From Patagioenas fasciata (taxonomy: Eukaryota > Chordata > Aves > Columbiformes > Columbidae): a stretch of DNA of 64,000 bases. A program made the position numbers and the translations under genes. Position 1 is the stretch's first letter. Each line of letters starts with the position of its first letter. The notes under the pieces were generated by a model that was not told where the DNA came from, searched no databases, and saw only the letters and a list, made by a program, of their open reading frames with translations. The stretch spans positions 253,001-317,000 of the forward strand of contig NW_027288510.1 in assembly GCF_037038585.1 (NCBI RefSeq), written 5' to 3'. Below are positions 10,193 to 23,784 of the stretch, piece by piece.

Positions 10193-11891
10193 GAGGCAGC
10201 TGTCAGAACACGCACACTCGATTGTTCACCAAAACATATGCAGACGCGTCCTTAGCCTGTAGATTTGGATGCACAGAGTTCCCTGTGTTCGCAAGAGACA
10301 AGGGAATCACGTCTGTACGCACAGAAGCAATAGCGGACCGTTTCCCTCGGAGTGAACGCGAAAGAGCCGTCTATATACTCGCAGACACGCGAACGTGCCT
10401 CAATGCGGTCACAGAGGCAGCAGCTTTTGCACAGATGCTCCTGGTGATTCTGGCACTTTCCAGGCACACTCCTGAAAGTCGCGCACACTGCTGTTCACTC
10501 GCTAAACGACCTCTTGGGAAACACGTCTCCGGTCGACGGACCGCTCAGATTGCTTCTCGTGTAACTGTGAACTGTGTCAGCGCAGGGAATCCGTCTCTGT
10601 TGAGCAGATGTCAATCCTGCCTCGCTTTTGCTTTGTTGCCTCTACCAAGATGATTTCCCGTTTCTCTCTTCACTGGAGCAGGCAGACGCAGCCAACGCAC
10701 ATCAAGTGTCAAGAGACACGCTCTGCTGAGCTCAACGCTTGTGCAGATGCACATGTGCGACGAAGTCAACACACGTGCTTGTGGAGAGAAAGAAAGGGAC
10801 TCCCAGGCGTGTGGAGCGACGGGGAGAAAGAGCGGGCGCTGAGGAACACAGTTTCAAACAGACTGTCTCCACACAAACAGGCACCTGTCTGCAGGTATCC
10901 TAGATCTTGATTCTTGAACTTGAGGAAACACGCGTCTGAGCAAAACTCCCAAACGCTTCCAGGAAAGACACAGGCTCTCCCACAAGCACACAAGTGTTTG
11001 CCCTCAGCTATAGATCAGGGACAAGCCTGTGAAGAGATGCCCTGCTATTCTTTCGCCTTACGGCATCATGTGTTTCGTTCCTCTTGGAGATCGATTGTTA
11101 AACGTCTTTCCTAGGGCGACTGTGAGGCATTTGCCAGCGGAGGAGAAGTAGCACGGAGCAGCATTCAGTACTGCCTACGAGTGTCTTTGCTACCCTACTA
11201 GCGGAGCTCCAAGAACAGGCACACATCTTCAGGTACCTTCCAAATGTGGATTCCCCTGCAGCCCCGTAGGCGGGCGTGCAGTACGCCAACCATCAACGGA
11301 CGTTTTTCCCCTCAAGCCTGTCAGGACGTTGCTCGTCCGTCTTTCCCTCAATAGATGGAAGTAGGCGCGCTTGCGGATGTGTGCGTGTGTGTGGCCACGC
11401 GTTTGCTTAGGCATCAGTGTGTGAAAAGGTAGGTGCTTTTCTCTAGCTGCGTGTGCGTGCACGTGGTGCTGGGTGCACATCCCTGGGTGCTCGTGGAAAG
11501 GTTTCTGCATGGTTTTCGCTGAGGAATCGTGTGTGTGCACATGGACAAAGAGAAGGCGCAGCAACCAGGTTCCAGCGCCGAAGAAGGCAAAAGGCGAGGT
11601 TTCCGGCGCTATCTCCTTCTCTCCCCAGAGCTAGTCGCGCAAAGCAAGCCGCTAAGCCGGCGACCGGCAAGAGAGCTACAACGAAGCATGCCGAACGGAG
11701 AAAATAGCAGCAGCTCATCTGTTCACACCTTGTTTCTGCCATGTGCTTGAACGCCAAGACGTTCGCGCTTCTGTGAGATGAAAGACGTCCTTCTGCATAT
11801 GTGGTTGCTCACACCGGTGCACTTGTTAGTGTATCCATTCAGTCCTGGGCTGCGGGGCATTCAGAAGTGGCTCTGTGGAGACGTCTGCATA
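10193..11891 (+). repeat. Satellite unit 7
   Basis: G at u794 (10986) and G at u934 (11126). Four private changes, none shared: G to A at u117 (10309), A to G at u496 (10688), G to A at u1100 (11292) and G to A at u1167 (11359). This is one of the most diverged units. Confidence 0.95.
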
Positions 11892-13590
11892 GAGGCAGCT
11901 GTCAGAACACGCACACTCGATTGTTCACCAAAACATATGCAGACGCGTCCTTAGCCTGTAGATTTGGATGCACAGAGTTCCCTGTGTTCGCAAGAGACAA
12001 GGGAATCGCGTCTGTACGCACAGAAGCAATAGCGGACCGTTTCCCTCGGAGTGAACGCGAAAGAGCCGTCTATATACTCGCAGACACGCGAACGTGCCTC
12101 AATGCGGTCACAGAGGCAGCAGCTTTTGCACAGATGCTCCTGGTGATTCTGGCACTTTCCAGGCACACTCCTGAAAGTCGCGCACACTGCTGTTCACTCG
12201 CTAAACGACCTCTTGGGAAACACGTCTCCGGTCGACGGACCGCTCAGATTGCTTCTCGTGTAACTGTGAACTGTGTCAGCGCAGGGAATCCGTCTCTGTT
12301 GAGCAGATGTCAATCCTGCCTCGCTTTTGCTTTGTTGCCTCTACCAAGATGATTTCCCGTTTCTCTCTTCACTGGAGCAGGCAGACACAGCCAACGCACA
12401 TCAAGTGTCAAGAGACACGCTCTGCTGAGCTCAACGCTTGTGCAGATGCAAATGTGCGACGAAGTCAACACACGTGCTTGTGGAGAGAAAGAAAGGGACT
12501 CCCAGGCGTGTGGAGCGACGGGGAGAAAGAGCGGGCGCTGAGGAACACAGTTTCAAACAGACTGTCTCCACACAAACAGGCACCTGTCTGCAGGTATCCT
12601 AGATCTTGATTCTTGAACTTGAGGAAACACGCGTCTGAGCAAAACTCCCAAACGCTTCCAGGAAAGACACAGGCTCTCCCACAACCACACAAGTGTTTGC
12701 CCTCAGCTATAGATCAGGGACAAGCCTGTGAAGAGATGCCCTGCTATTCTTTCGCCTTACGGCATCATGTGTTTCGTTCCTCTTGGAGATCGATTGTTAA
12801 ACGTCTTTCCTAGGGCGACTGTGAGGCATTTGCCAGCGGAGGAGAAGTAGCACGGAGCAGCATTCAGTACTGCCTACGAGTGTCTTTGCTACCCTACTAG
12901 CGGAGCTCCAAGAACAGGCACACATCTTCAGGTACCTTCCAAATGTGGATTCCCCTGCAGCCCCGTAGGCGGGCGTGCAGTACGCCAACCGTCAACGGAC
13001 GTTTTTCCCCTCAAGCCTGTCAGGACGTTGCTCGTCCGTCTTTCCCTCAATAGATGGGAGTAGGCGCGCTTGCGGATGTGTGCGTGTGTGTGGCCACGCG
13101 TTTGCTTAGGCATCAGTGTGTGAAAAGGTAGGTGCTTTTCTCTAGCTGCGTGTGCGTGCACGTGGTGCTGGGTGCACATCCCTGGGTGCTCGTGGAAAGG
13201 TTTCTGCATGGTTTTCGCTGAGGAATCGTGTGTGTGCACATGGACAAAGAGAAGGCGCAGCAACCAGGTTCCAGCGCCGAAGAAGGCAAAAGGCGAGGTT
13301 TCCGGCGCTATCTCCTTCTCTCCCCAGAGCTAGTCGCGCAAAGCAAGCCGCTAAGCCGGCGACCGGCAAGAGAGCTACAACGAAGCATGCCGAACGGAGA
13401 AAATAGCAGCAGCTCATCTGTTCACACCTTGTTTCTGCCATGTGCTTGAACGCCAAGACGTTCGCGCTTCTGTGAGATGAAAGACGTCCTTCTGCATATG
13501 TGGTTGCTCACACCGGTGCACTTGTTAGTGTATCCATTCAGTCCTGGGCTGCGGGGCATTCAGAAGTGGCTCTGTGGAGACGTCTGCATA
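11892..13590 (+). repeat. Satellite unit 8
   Basis: C at u794 (12685) and G at u934 (12825). C to A at u560 (12451) breaks the 10-bp palindrome at u557-566 and is shared with unit 11. Confidence 0.95.
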
Positions 13591-15289
13591 GAGGCAGCTG
13601 TCAGAACACGCACACTCGATTGTTCACCAAAACATATGCAGACGCGTCCTTAGCCTGTAGATTTGGATGCACAGAGTTCCCTGTGTTCGCAAGAGACAAG
13701 GGAATCGCGTCTGTGCGCACAGAAGCAATAGCGGACCGTTTCCCTCGGAGTGAACGCGAAAGAGCCGTCTATATACTCGCAGACACGCGAACGTGCCTCA
13801 ATGCGGTCACAGAGGCAGCAGCTTTTGCACAGATGCTCCTGGTGATTCTGGCACTTTCCAGGCACACTCCTGAAAGTCGCGCACACTGCTGTTCACTCGC
13901 TAAACGACCTCTTGGGAAACACGTCTCCGGTCGACGGACCGCTCAGATTGCTTCTCGTGTAACTGTGAACTGTGTCAGCGCAGGGAATCCGTCTCTGTTG
14001 AGCAGATGTCAATCCTGCCTCGCTTTTGCTTTGTTGCCTCTACCAAGATGATTTCCCGTTTCTCTCTTCACTGGAGCAGGCAGACACAGCCAACGCACAT
14101 CAAGTGTCAAGAGACACGCTCTGCTGAGCTCAACGCTTGTGCAGATGCACATGTGCGACGAAGTCAACACACGTGCTTGTGGAGAGAAAGAAAGGGACTC
14201 CCAGGCGTGTGGAGCGACGGGGAGAAAGAGCGGGCGCTGAGGAACACAGTTTCAAACAGACTGTCTCCACACAAACAGGCACCTGTCTGCAGGTATCCTA
14301 GATCTTGATTCTTGAACTTGAGGAAACACGCGTCTGAGCAAAACTCCCAAACGCTTCCAGGAAAGACACAGGCTCTCCCACAAGCACACAAGTGTTTGCC
14401 CTCAGCTATAGATCAGGGACAAGCCTGTGAAGAGATGCCCTGCTATTCTTTCGCCTTACGGCATCATGTGTTTCGTTCCTCTTGGAGATCGATTGTTAAA
14501 CGTCTTTCCTAGGGCGACTGTGAAGCATTTGCCAGCGGAGGAGAAGTAGCACGGAGCAGCATTCAGTACTGCCTACGAGTGTCTTTGCTACCCTACTAGC
14601 GGAGCTCCAAGAACAGGCACACATCTTCAGGTACCTTCCAAATGTGGATTCCCCTGCAGCCCCGTAGGCGGGCGTGCAGTACGCCAACCGTCAACGGACG
14701 TTTTTCCCCTCAAGCCTGTCAGGACGTTGCTCGTCCGTCTTTCCCTCAATAGATGGGAGTAGGCGCGCTTGCGGATGTGTGCGTGTGTGTGGCCACGCGT
14801 TTGCTTAGGCATCAGTGTGTGAAAAGGTAGGTGCTTTTCTCTAGCTGCGTGTGCGTGCACGTGGTGCTGGGTGCACATCCCTGGGTGCTCGTGGAAAGGT
14901 TTCTGCATGGTTTTCGCTGAGGAATCGTGTGTGTGCACATGGACAAAGAGAAGGCGCAGCAACCAGGTTCCAGCGCCGAAGAAGGCAAAAGGCGAGGTTT
15001 CCGGCGCTATCTCCTTCTCTCCCCAGAGCTAGTCGCGCAAAGCAAGCCGCTAAGCCGGCGACCGGCAAGAGAGCTACAACGAAGCATGCCGAACGGAGAA
15101 AATAGCAGCAGCTCATCTGTTCACACCTTGTTTCTGCCATGTGCTTGAACGCCAAGACGTTCGCGCTTCTGTGAGATGAAAGACGTCCTTCTGCATATGT
15201 GGTTGCTCACACCGGTGCACTTGTTAGTGTATCCATTCAGTCCTGGGCTGCGGGGCATTCAGAAGTGGCTCTGTGGAGACGTCTGCATA
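13591..15289 (+). repeat. Satellite unit 9
   Basis: G at u794 (14384) and A at u934 (14524). G at u125 (13715), shared with units 2 and 25. Confidence 0.95.
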
Positions 15290-16988
15290 GAGGCAGCTGT
15301 CAGAACACGCACACTCGATTGTTCACCAAAACATATGCAGACGCGTCCTTAGCCTGTAGATTTGGATGCACAGAGTTCCCTGTGTTCGCAAGAGACAAGG
15401 GAATCGCGTCTGTACGCACAGAAGCAATAGCGGACCGTTTCCCTCGGAGTGAACGCGAAAGAGCCGTCTATATACTCGCAGACACGCGAACGTGCCTCAA
15501 TGCGGTCACAGAGGCAGCAGCTTTTGCACAGATGCTCCTGGTGATTCTGGCACTTTCCAGGCACACTCCTGAAAGTCGCGCACACTGCTGTTCACTCGCT
15601 AAACGACCTCTTGGGAAACACGTCTCCGGTCGACGGACCGCTCAGATTGCTTCTCGTGTAACTGTGAACTGTGTCAGCGCAGGGAATCCGTCTCTGTTGA
15701 GCAGATGTCAATCCTGCCTCGCTTTTGCTTTGTTGCCTCTACCAAGATGATTTCCCGTTTCTCTCTTCACTGGAGCAGGCAGACACAGCCAACGCACATC
15801 AAGTGTCAAGAGACACGCTCTGCTGAGCTCAACGCTTGTGCAGATGCACATGTGCGACGAAGTCAACACACGTGCTTGTGGAGAGAAAGAAAGGGACTCC
15901 CAGGCGTGTGGAGCGACGGGGAGAAAGAGCGGGCGCTGAGGAACACAGTTTCAAACAGACTGTCTCCACACAAACAGGCACCTGTCTGCAGGTATCCTAG
16001 ATCTTGATTCTTGAACTTGAGGAAACACGCGTCTGAGCAAAACTCCCAAACGCTTCCAGGAAAGACACAGGCTCTCCCACAACCACACAAGTGTTTGCCC
16101 TCAGCTATAGATCAGGGACAAGCCTGTGAAGAGATGCCCTGCTATTCTTTCGCCTTACGGCATCATGTGTTTCGTTCCTCTTGGAGATCGATTGTTAAAC
16201 GTCTTTCCTAGGGCGACTGTGAAGCATTTGCCAGCGGAGGAGAAGTAGCACGGAGCAGCATTCAGTACTGCCTACGAGTGTCTTTGCTACCCTACTAGCG
16301 GAGCTCCAAGAACAGGCACACATCTTCAGGTACCTTCCAAATGTGGATTCCCCTGCAGCCCCGTAGGCGGGCGTGCAGTACGCCAACCGTCAACGGACGT
16401 TTTTCCCCTCAAGCCTGTCAGGACGTTGCTCGTCCGTCTTTCCCTCAATAGATGGGAGTAGGCGCGCTTGCGGATGTGTGCGTGTGTGTGGCCACGCGTT
16501 TGCTTAGGCATCAGTGTGTGAAAAGGTAGGTGCTTTTCTCTAGCTGCGTGTGCGTGCACGTGGTGCTGGGTGCACATCCCTGGGTGCTCGTGGAAAGGTT
16601 TCTGCATGGTTTTCGCTGAGGAATCGTGTGTGTGCACATGGACAAAGAGAAGGCGCAGCAACCAGGTTCCAGCGCCGAAGAAGGCAAAAGGCGAGGTTTC
16701 CGGCGCTATCTCCTTCTCTCCCCAGAGCTAGTCGCGCAAAGCAAGCCGCTAAGCCGGCGACCGGCAAGAGAGCTACAACGAAGCATGCCGAACGGAGAAA
16801 ATAGCAGCAGCTCATCTGTTCACACCTTGTTTCTGCCATGTGCTTGAACGCCAAGACGTTCGCGCTTCTGTGAGATGAAAGACGTCCTTCTGCATATGTG
16901 GTTGCTCACACCGGTGCACTTGTTAGTGTATCCATTCAGTCCTGGGCTGCGGGGCATTCAGAAGTGGCTCTGTGGAGACGTCTGCATA
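15290..16988 (+). repeat. Satellite unit 10
   Basis: C at u794 (16083) and A at u934 (16223). No rare variant seen. Units 12, 17, 18 and 22 look identical. Confidence 0.95.
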
Positions 16989-18687
16989 GAGGCAGCTGTC
17001 AGAACACGCACACTCGATTGTTCACCAAAACATATGCAGACGCGTCCTTAGCCTGTAGATTTGGATGCACAGAGTTCCCTGTGTTCGCAAGAGACAAGGG
17101 AATCGCGTCTGTACGCACAGAAGCAATAGCGGACCGTTTCCCTCGGAGTGAACGCGAAAGAGCCGTCTATATACTCGCAGACACGCAAACGTGCCTCAAT
17201 GCGGTCACAGAGGCAGCAGCTTTTGCACAGATGCTCCTGGTGATTCTGGCACTTTCCAGGCACACTCCTGAAAGTCGCGCACACTGCTGTTCACTCGCTA
17301 AACGACCTCTTGGGAAACACGTCTCCGGTCGACGGACCGCTCAGATTGCTTCTCGTGTAACTGTGAACTGTGTCAGCGCAGGGAATCCGTCTCTGTTGAG
17401 CAGATGTCAATCCTGCCTCGCTTTTGCTTTGTTGCCTCTACCAAGATGATTTCCCGTTTCTCTCTTCACTGGAGCAGGCAGACACAGCCAACGCACATCA
17501 AGTGTCAAGAGACACGCTCTGCTGAGCTCAACGCTTGTGCAGATGCAAATGTGCGACGAAGTCAACACACGTGCTTGTGGAGAGAAAGAAAGGGACTCCC
17601 AGGCGTGTGGAGCGACGGGGAGAAAGAGCGGGCGCTGAGGAACACAGTTTCAAACAGACTGTCTCCACACAAACAGGCACCTGTCTGCAGGTATCCTAGA
17701 TCTTGATTCTTGAACTTGAGGAAACACGCGTCTGAGCAAAACTCCCAAACGCTTCCAGGAAAGACACAGGCTCTCCCACAACCACACAAGTGTTTGCCCT
17801 CAGCTATAGATCAGGGACAAGCCTGTGAAGAGATGCCCTGCTATTCTTTCGCCTTACGGCATCATGTGTTTCGTTCCTCTTGGAGATCGATTGTTAAACG
17901 TCTTTCCTAGGGCGACTGTGAGGCATTTGCCAGCGGAGGAGAAGTAGCACGGAGCAGCATTCAGTACTGCCTACGAGTGTCTTTGCTACCCTACTAGCGG
18001 AGCTCCAAGAACAGGCACACATCTTCAGGTACCTTCCAAATGTGGATTCCCCTGCAGCCCCGTAGGCGGGCGTGCAGTACGCCAACCGTCAACGGACGTT
18101 TTTCCCCTCAAGCCTGTCGGGACGTTGCTCGTCCGTCTTTCCCTCAATAGATGGGAGTAGGCGCGCTTGCGGATGTGTGCGTGTGTGTGGCCACGCGTTT
18201 GCTTAGGCATCAGTGTGTGAAAAGGTAGGTGCTTTTCTCTAGCTGCGTGTGCGTGCACGTGGTGCTGGGTGCACATCCCTGGGTGCTCGTGGAAAGGTTT
18301 CTGCATGGTTTTCGCTGAGGAATCGTGTGTGTGCACATGGACAAAGAGAAGGCGCAGCAACCAGGTTCCAGCGCCGAAGAAGGCAAAAGGCGAGGTTTCC
18401 GGCGCTATCTCCTTCTCTCCCCAGAGCTAGTCGCGCAAAGCAAGCCGCTAAGCCGGCGACCGGCAAGAGAGCTACAACGAAGCATGCCGAACGGAGAAAA
18501 TAGCAGCAGCTCATCTGTTCACACCTTGTTTCTGCCATGTGCTTGAACGCCAAGACGTTCGCGCTTCTGTGAGATGAAAGACGTCCTTCTGCATATGTGG
18601 TTGCTCACACCGGTGCACTTGTTAGTGTATCCATTCAGTCCTGGGCTGCGGGGCATTCAGAAGTGGCTCTGTGGAGACGTCTGCATA
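16989..18687 (+). repeat. Satellite unit 11
   Basis: C at u794 (17782) and G at u934 (17922). A at u560 (17548), shared with unit 8. Private G to A at u199 (17187) and A to G at u1131 (18119). Confidence 0.95.
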
Positions 18688-20386
18688 GAGGCAGCTGTCA
18701 GAACACGCACACTCGATTGTTCACCAAAACATATGCAGACGCGTCCTTAGCCTGTAGATTTGGATGCACAGAGTTCCCTGTGTTCGCAAGAGACAAGGGA
18801 ATCGCGTCTGTACGCACAGAAGCAATAGCGGACCGTTTCCCTCGGAGTGAACGCGAAAGAGCCGTCTATATACTCGCAGACACGCGAACGTGCCTCAATG
18901 CGGTCACAGAGGCAGCAGCTTTTGCACAGATGCTCCTGGTGATTCTGGCACTTTCCAGGCACACTCCTGAAAGTCGCGCACACTGCTGTTCACTCGCTAA
19001 ACGACCTCTTGGGAAACACGTCTCCGGTCGACGGACCGCTCAGATTGCTTCTCGTGTAACTGTGAACTGTGTCAGCGCAGGGAATCCGTCTCTGTTGAGC
19101 AGATGTCAATCCTGCCTCGCTTTTGCTTTGTTGCCTCTACCAAGATGATTTCCCGTTTCTCTCTTCACTGGAGCAGGCAGACACAGCCAACGCACATCAA
19201 GTGTCAAGAGACACGCTCTGCTGAGCTCAACGCTTGTGCAGATGCACATGTGCGACGAAGTCAACACACGTGCTTGTGGAGAGAAAGAAAGGGACTCCCA
19301 GGCGTGTGGAGCGACGGGGAGAAAGAGCGGGCGCTGAGGAACACAGTTTCAAACAGACTGTCTCCACACAAACAGGCACCTGTCTGCAGGTATCCTAGAT
19401 CTTGATTCTTGAACTTGAGGAAACACGCGTCTGAGCAAAACTCCCAAACGCTTCCAGGAAAGACACAGGCTCTCCCACAACCACACAAGTGTTTGCCCTC
19501 AGCTATAGATCAGGGACAAGCCTGTGAAGAGATGCCCTGCTATTCTTTCGCCTTACGGCATCATGTGTTTCGTTCCTCTTGGAGATCGATTGTTAAACGT
19601 CTTTCCTAGGGCGACTGTGAAGCATTTGCCAGCGGAGGAGAAGTAGCACGGAGCAGCATTCAGTACTGCCTACGAGTGTCTTTGCTACCCTACTAGCGGA
19701 GCTCCAAGAACAGGCACACATCTTCAGGTACCTTCCAAATGTGGATTCCCCTGCAGCCCCGTAGGCGGGCGTGCAGTACGCCAACCGTCAACGGACGTTT
19801 TTCCCCTCAAGCCTGTCAGGACGTTGCTCGTCCGTCTTTCCCTCAATAGATGGGAGTAGGCGCGCTTGCGGATGTGTGCGTGTGTGTGGCCACGCGTTTG
19901 CTTAGGCATCAGTGTGTGAAAAGGTAGGTGCTTTTCTCTAGCTGCGTGTGCGTGCACGTGGTGCTGGGTGCACATCCCTGGGTGCTCGTGGAAAGGTTTC
20001 TGCATGGTTTTCGCTGAGGAATCGTGTGTGTGCACATGGACAAAGAGAAGGCGCAGCAACCAGGTTCCAGCGCCGAAGAAGGCAAAAGGCGAGGTTTCCG
20101 GCGCTATCTCCTTCTCTCCCCAGAGCTAGTCGCGCAAAGCAAGCCGCTAAGCCGGCGACCGGCAAGAGAGCTACAACGAAGCATGCCGAACGGAGAAAAT
20201 AGCAGCAGCTCATCTGTTCACACCTTGTTTCTGCCATGTGCTTGAACGCCAAGACGTTCGCGCTTCTGTGAGATGAAAGACGTCCTTCTGCATATGTGGT
20301 TGCTCACACCGGTGCACTTGTTAGTGTATCCATTCAGTCCTGGGCTGCGGGGCATTCAGAAGTGGCTCTGTGGAGACGTCTGCATA
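18688..20386 (+). repeat. Satellite unit 12
   Basis: C at u794 (19481) and A at u934 (19621). No rare variant seen. Confidence 0.95.
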
Positions 20387-22085
20387 GAGGCAGCTGTCAG
20401 AACACGCACACTCGATTGTTCACCAAAACATATGCAGACGCGTCCTTAGCCTGTAGATTTGGATGCACAGAGTTCCCTGTGTTCGCAAGAGACAAGGGAA
20501 TCGCGTCTGTACGCACAGAAGCAATAGCGGACCGTTTCCCTCGGAGTGAACGCGAAAGAGCCGTCTATATACTCGCAGACACGCGAACGTGCCTCAATGC
20601 GGTCACAGAGGCAGCAGCTTTTGCACAGATGCTCCTGGTGATTCTGGCACTTTCCAGGCACACTCCTGAAAGTCGCGCACACTGCTGTTCACTCGCTAAA
20701 CGACCTCTTGGGAAACACGTCTCCGGTCGACGGACCGCTCAGATTGCTTCTCGTGTAACTGTGAACTGTGTCAGCGCAGGGAATCCGTCTCTGTTGAGCA
20801 GATGTCAATCCTGCCTCGCTTTTGCTTTGTTGCCTCTACCAAGATGATTTCCCGTTTCTCTCTTCACTGGAGCAGGCAGACACAGCCAACGCACATCAAG
20901 TGTCAAGAGACACGCTCTGCTGAGCTCAACGCTTGTGCAGATGCACATGTGCGACGAAGTCAACACACGTGCTTGTGGAGAGAAAGAAAGGGACTCCCAG
21001 GCGTGTGGAGCGACGGGGAGAAAGAGCGGGCGCTGAGGAACACAGTTTCAAACAGACTGTCTCCACACAAACAGGCACCTGTCTGCAGGTATCCTAGATC
21101 TTGATTCTTGAACTTGAGGAAACACGCGTCTGAGCAAAACTCCCAAACGCTTCCAGGAAAGACACAGGCTCTCCCACAAGCACACAAGTGTTTGCCCTCA
21201 GCTATAGATCAGGGACAAGCCTGTGAAGAGATGCCCTGCTATTCTTTCGCCTTACGGCATCATGTGTTTCGTTCCTCTTGGAGATCGATTGTTAAACGTC
21301 TTTCCTAGGGCGACTGTGAGGCATTTGCCAGCGGAGGAGAAGTAGCACGGAGCAGCATTCAGTACTGCCTACGAGTGTCTTTGCTACCCTACTAGCGGAG
21401 CTCCAAGAACAGGCACACATCTTCAGGTACCTTCCAAATGTGGATTCCCCTGCAGCCCCGTAGGCGGGCGTGCAGTACGCCAACCGTCAACGGACGTTTT
21501 TCCCCTCAAGCCTGTCAGGACGTTGCTCGTCCGTCTTTCCCTCAATAGATGGGAGTAGGCGCGCTTGCGGATGTGTGCGTGTGTGTGGCCACGCGTTTGC
21601 TTAGGCATCAGTGTGTGAAAAGGTAGGTGCTTTTCTCTAGCTGCGTGTGCGTGCACGTGGTGCTGGGTGCACATCCCTGGGTGCTCGTGGAAAGGTTTCT
21701 GCATGGTTTTCGCTGAGGAATCGTGTGTGTGCACATGGACAAAGAGAAGGCGCAGCAACCAGGTTCCAGCGCCGAAGAAGGCAAAAGGCGAGGTTTCCGG
21801 CGCTATCTCCTTCTCTCCCCAGAGCTAGTCGCGCAAAGCAAGCCGCTAAGCCGGCGACCGGCAAGAGAGCTACAACGAAGCATGCCGAACGGAGAAAATA
21901 GCAGCAGCTCATCTGTTCACACCTTGTTTCTGCCATGTGCTTGAACGCCAAGACGTTCGCGCTTCTGTGAGATGAAAGACGTCCTTCTGCATATGTGGTT
22001 GCTCACACCGGTGCACTTGTTAGTGTATCCATTCAGTCCTGGGCTGCGGGGCATTCAGAAGTGGCTCTGTGGAGACGTCTGCATA
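20387..22085 (+). repeat. Satellite unit 13
   Basis: G at u794 (21180) and G at u934 (21320). No rare variant seen. Confidence 0.95.
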
Positions 22086-23784
22086 GAGGCAGCTGTCAGA
22101 ACACGCACACTCGATTGTTCACCAAAACATATGCAGACGCGTCCTTAGCCTGTAGATTTGGATGCACAGAGTTCCCTGTGTTCGCAAGAGACAAGGGAAT
22201 CGCGTCTGTACGCACAGAAGCAATAGCGGACCGTTTCCCTCGGAGTGAACGCGAAAGAGCCGTCTATATACTCGCAGACACGCGAACGTGCCTCAATGCG
22301 GTCACAGAGGCAGCAGCTTTTGCACAGATGCTCCTGGTGATTCTGGCACTTTCCAGGCACACTCCTGAAAGTCGCGCACACTGCTGTTCACTCGCTAAAC
22401 GACCTCTTGGGAAACACGTCTCCGGTCGACGGACCGCTCAGATTGCTTCTCGTGTAACTGTGAACTGTGTCAGCGCAGGGAATCCGTCTCTGTTGAGCAG
22501 ATGTCAATCCTGCCTCGCTTTTGCTTTGTTGCCTCTACCAAGATGATTTCCCGTTTCTCTCTTCACTGGAGCAGGCAGACACAGCCAACGCACATCAAGT
22601 GTCAAGAGACACGCTCTGCTGAGCTCAACGCTTGTGCAGATGCACATGTGCGACGAAGTCAACACACGTGCTTGTGGAGAGAAAGAAAGGGACTCCCAGG
22701 CGTGTGGAGCGACGGGGAGAAAGAGCGGGCGCTGAGGAACACAGTTTCAAACAGACTGTCTCCACACAAACAGGCACCTGTCTGCAGGTATCCTAGATCT
22801 TGATTCTTGAACTTGAGGAAACACGCGTCTGAGCAAAACTCCCAAACGCTTCCAGGAAAGACACAGGCTCTCCCACAACCACACAAGTGTTTGCCCTCAG
22901 CTATAGATCAGGGACAAGCCTGTGAAGAGATGCCCTGCTATTCTTTCGCCTTACGGCATCATGTGTTTCGTTCCTCTTGGAGATCGATTGTTAAACGTCT
23001 TTCCTAGGGCGACTGTGAGGCATTTGCCAGCGGAGGAGAAGTAGCACGGAGCAGCATTCAGTACTGCCTACGAGTGTCTTTGCTACCCTACTAGCGGAGC
23101 TCCAAGAACAGGCACACATCTTCAGGTACCTTCCAAATGTGGATTCCCCTGCAGCCCCGTAGGCGGGCGTGCAGTACGCCAACCGTCAACGGACGTTTTT
23201 CCCCTCAAGCCTGTCAGGACGTTGCTCGTCCGTCTTTCCCTCAATAGATGGGAGTAGGCGCGCTTGCGGATGTGTGCGTGTGTGTGGCCACGCGTTTGCT
23301 TAGGCATCAGTGTGTGAAAAGGTAGGTGCTTTTCTCTAGCTGCGTGTGCGTGCACGTGGTGCTGGGTGCACATCCCTGGGTGCTCGTGGAAAGGTTTCTG
23401 CATGGTTTTCGCTGAGGAATCGTGTGTGTGCACATGGACAAAGAGAAGGCGCAGCAACCAGGTTCCAGCGCCGAAGAAGGCAAAAGGCGAGGTTTCCGGC
23501 GCTATCTCCTTCTCTCCCCAGAGCTAGTCGCGCAAAGCAAGCCGCTAAGCCGGCGACCGGCAAGAGAGCTACAACGAAGCATGCCGAACGGAGAAAATAG
23601 CAGCAGCTCATCTGTTCACACCTTGTTTCTGCCATGTGCTTGAACGCCAAGACGTTCGCGCTTCTGTGAGATGAAAGACGTCCTTCTGCATATGTGGTTG
23701 CTCACACCGGTGCACTTGTTAGTGTATCCATTCAGTCCTGGGCTGCGGGGCATTCAGAAGTGGCTCTGTGGAGACGTCTGCATA
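22086..23784 (+). repeat. Satellite unit 14
   Basis: C at u794 (22879) and G at u934 (23019). No rare variant seen. Confidence 0.95.
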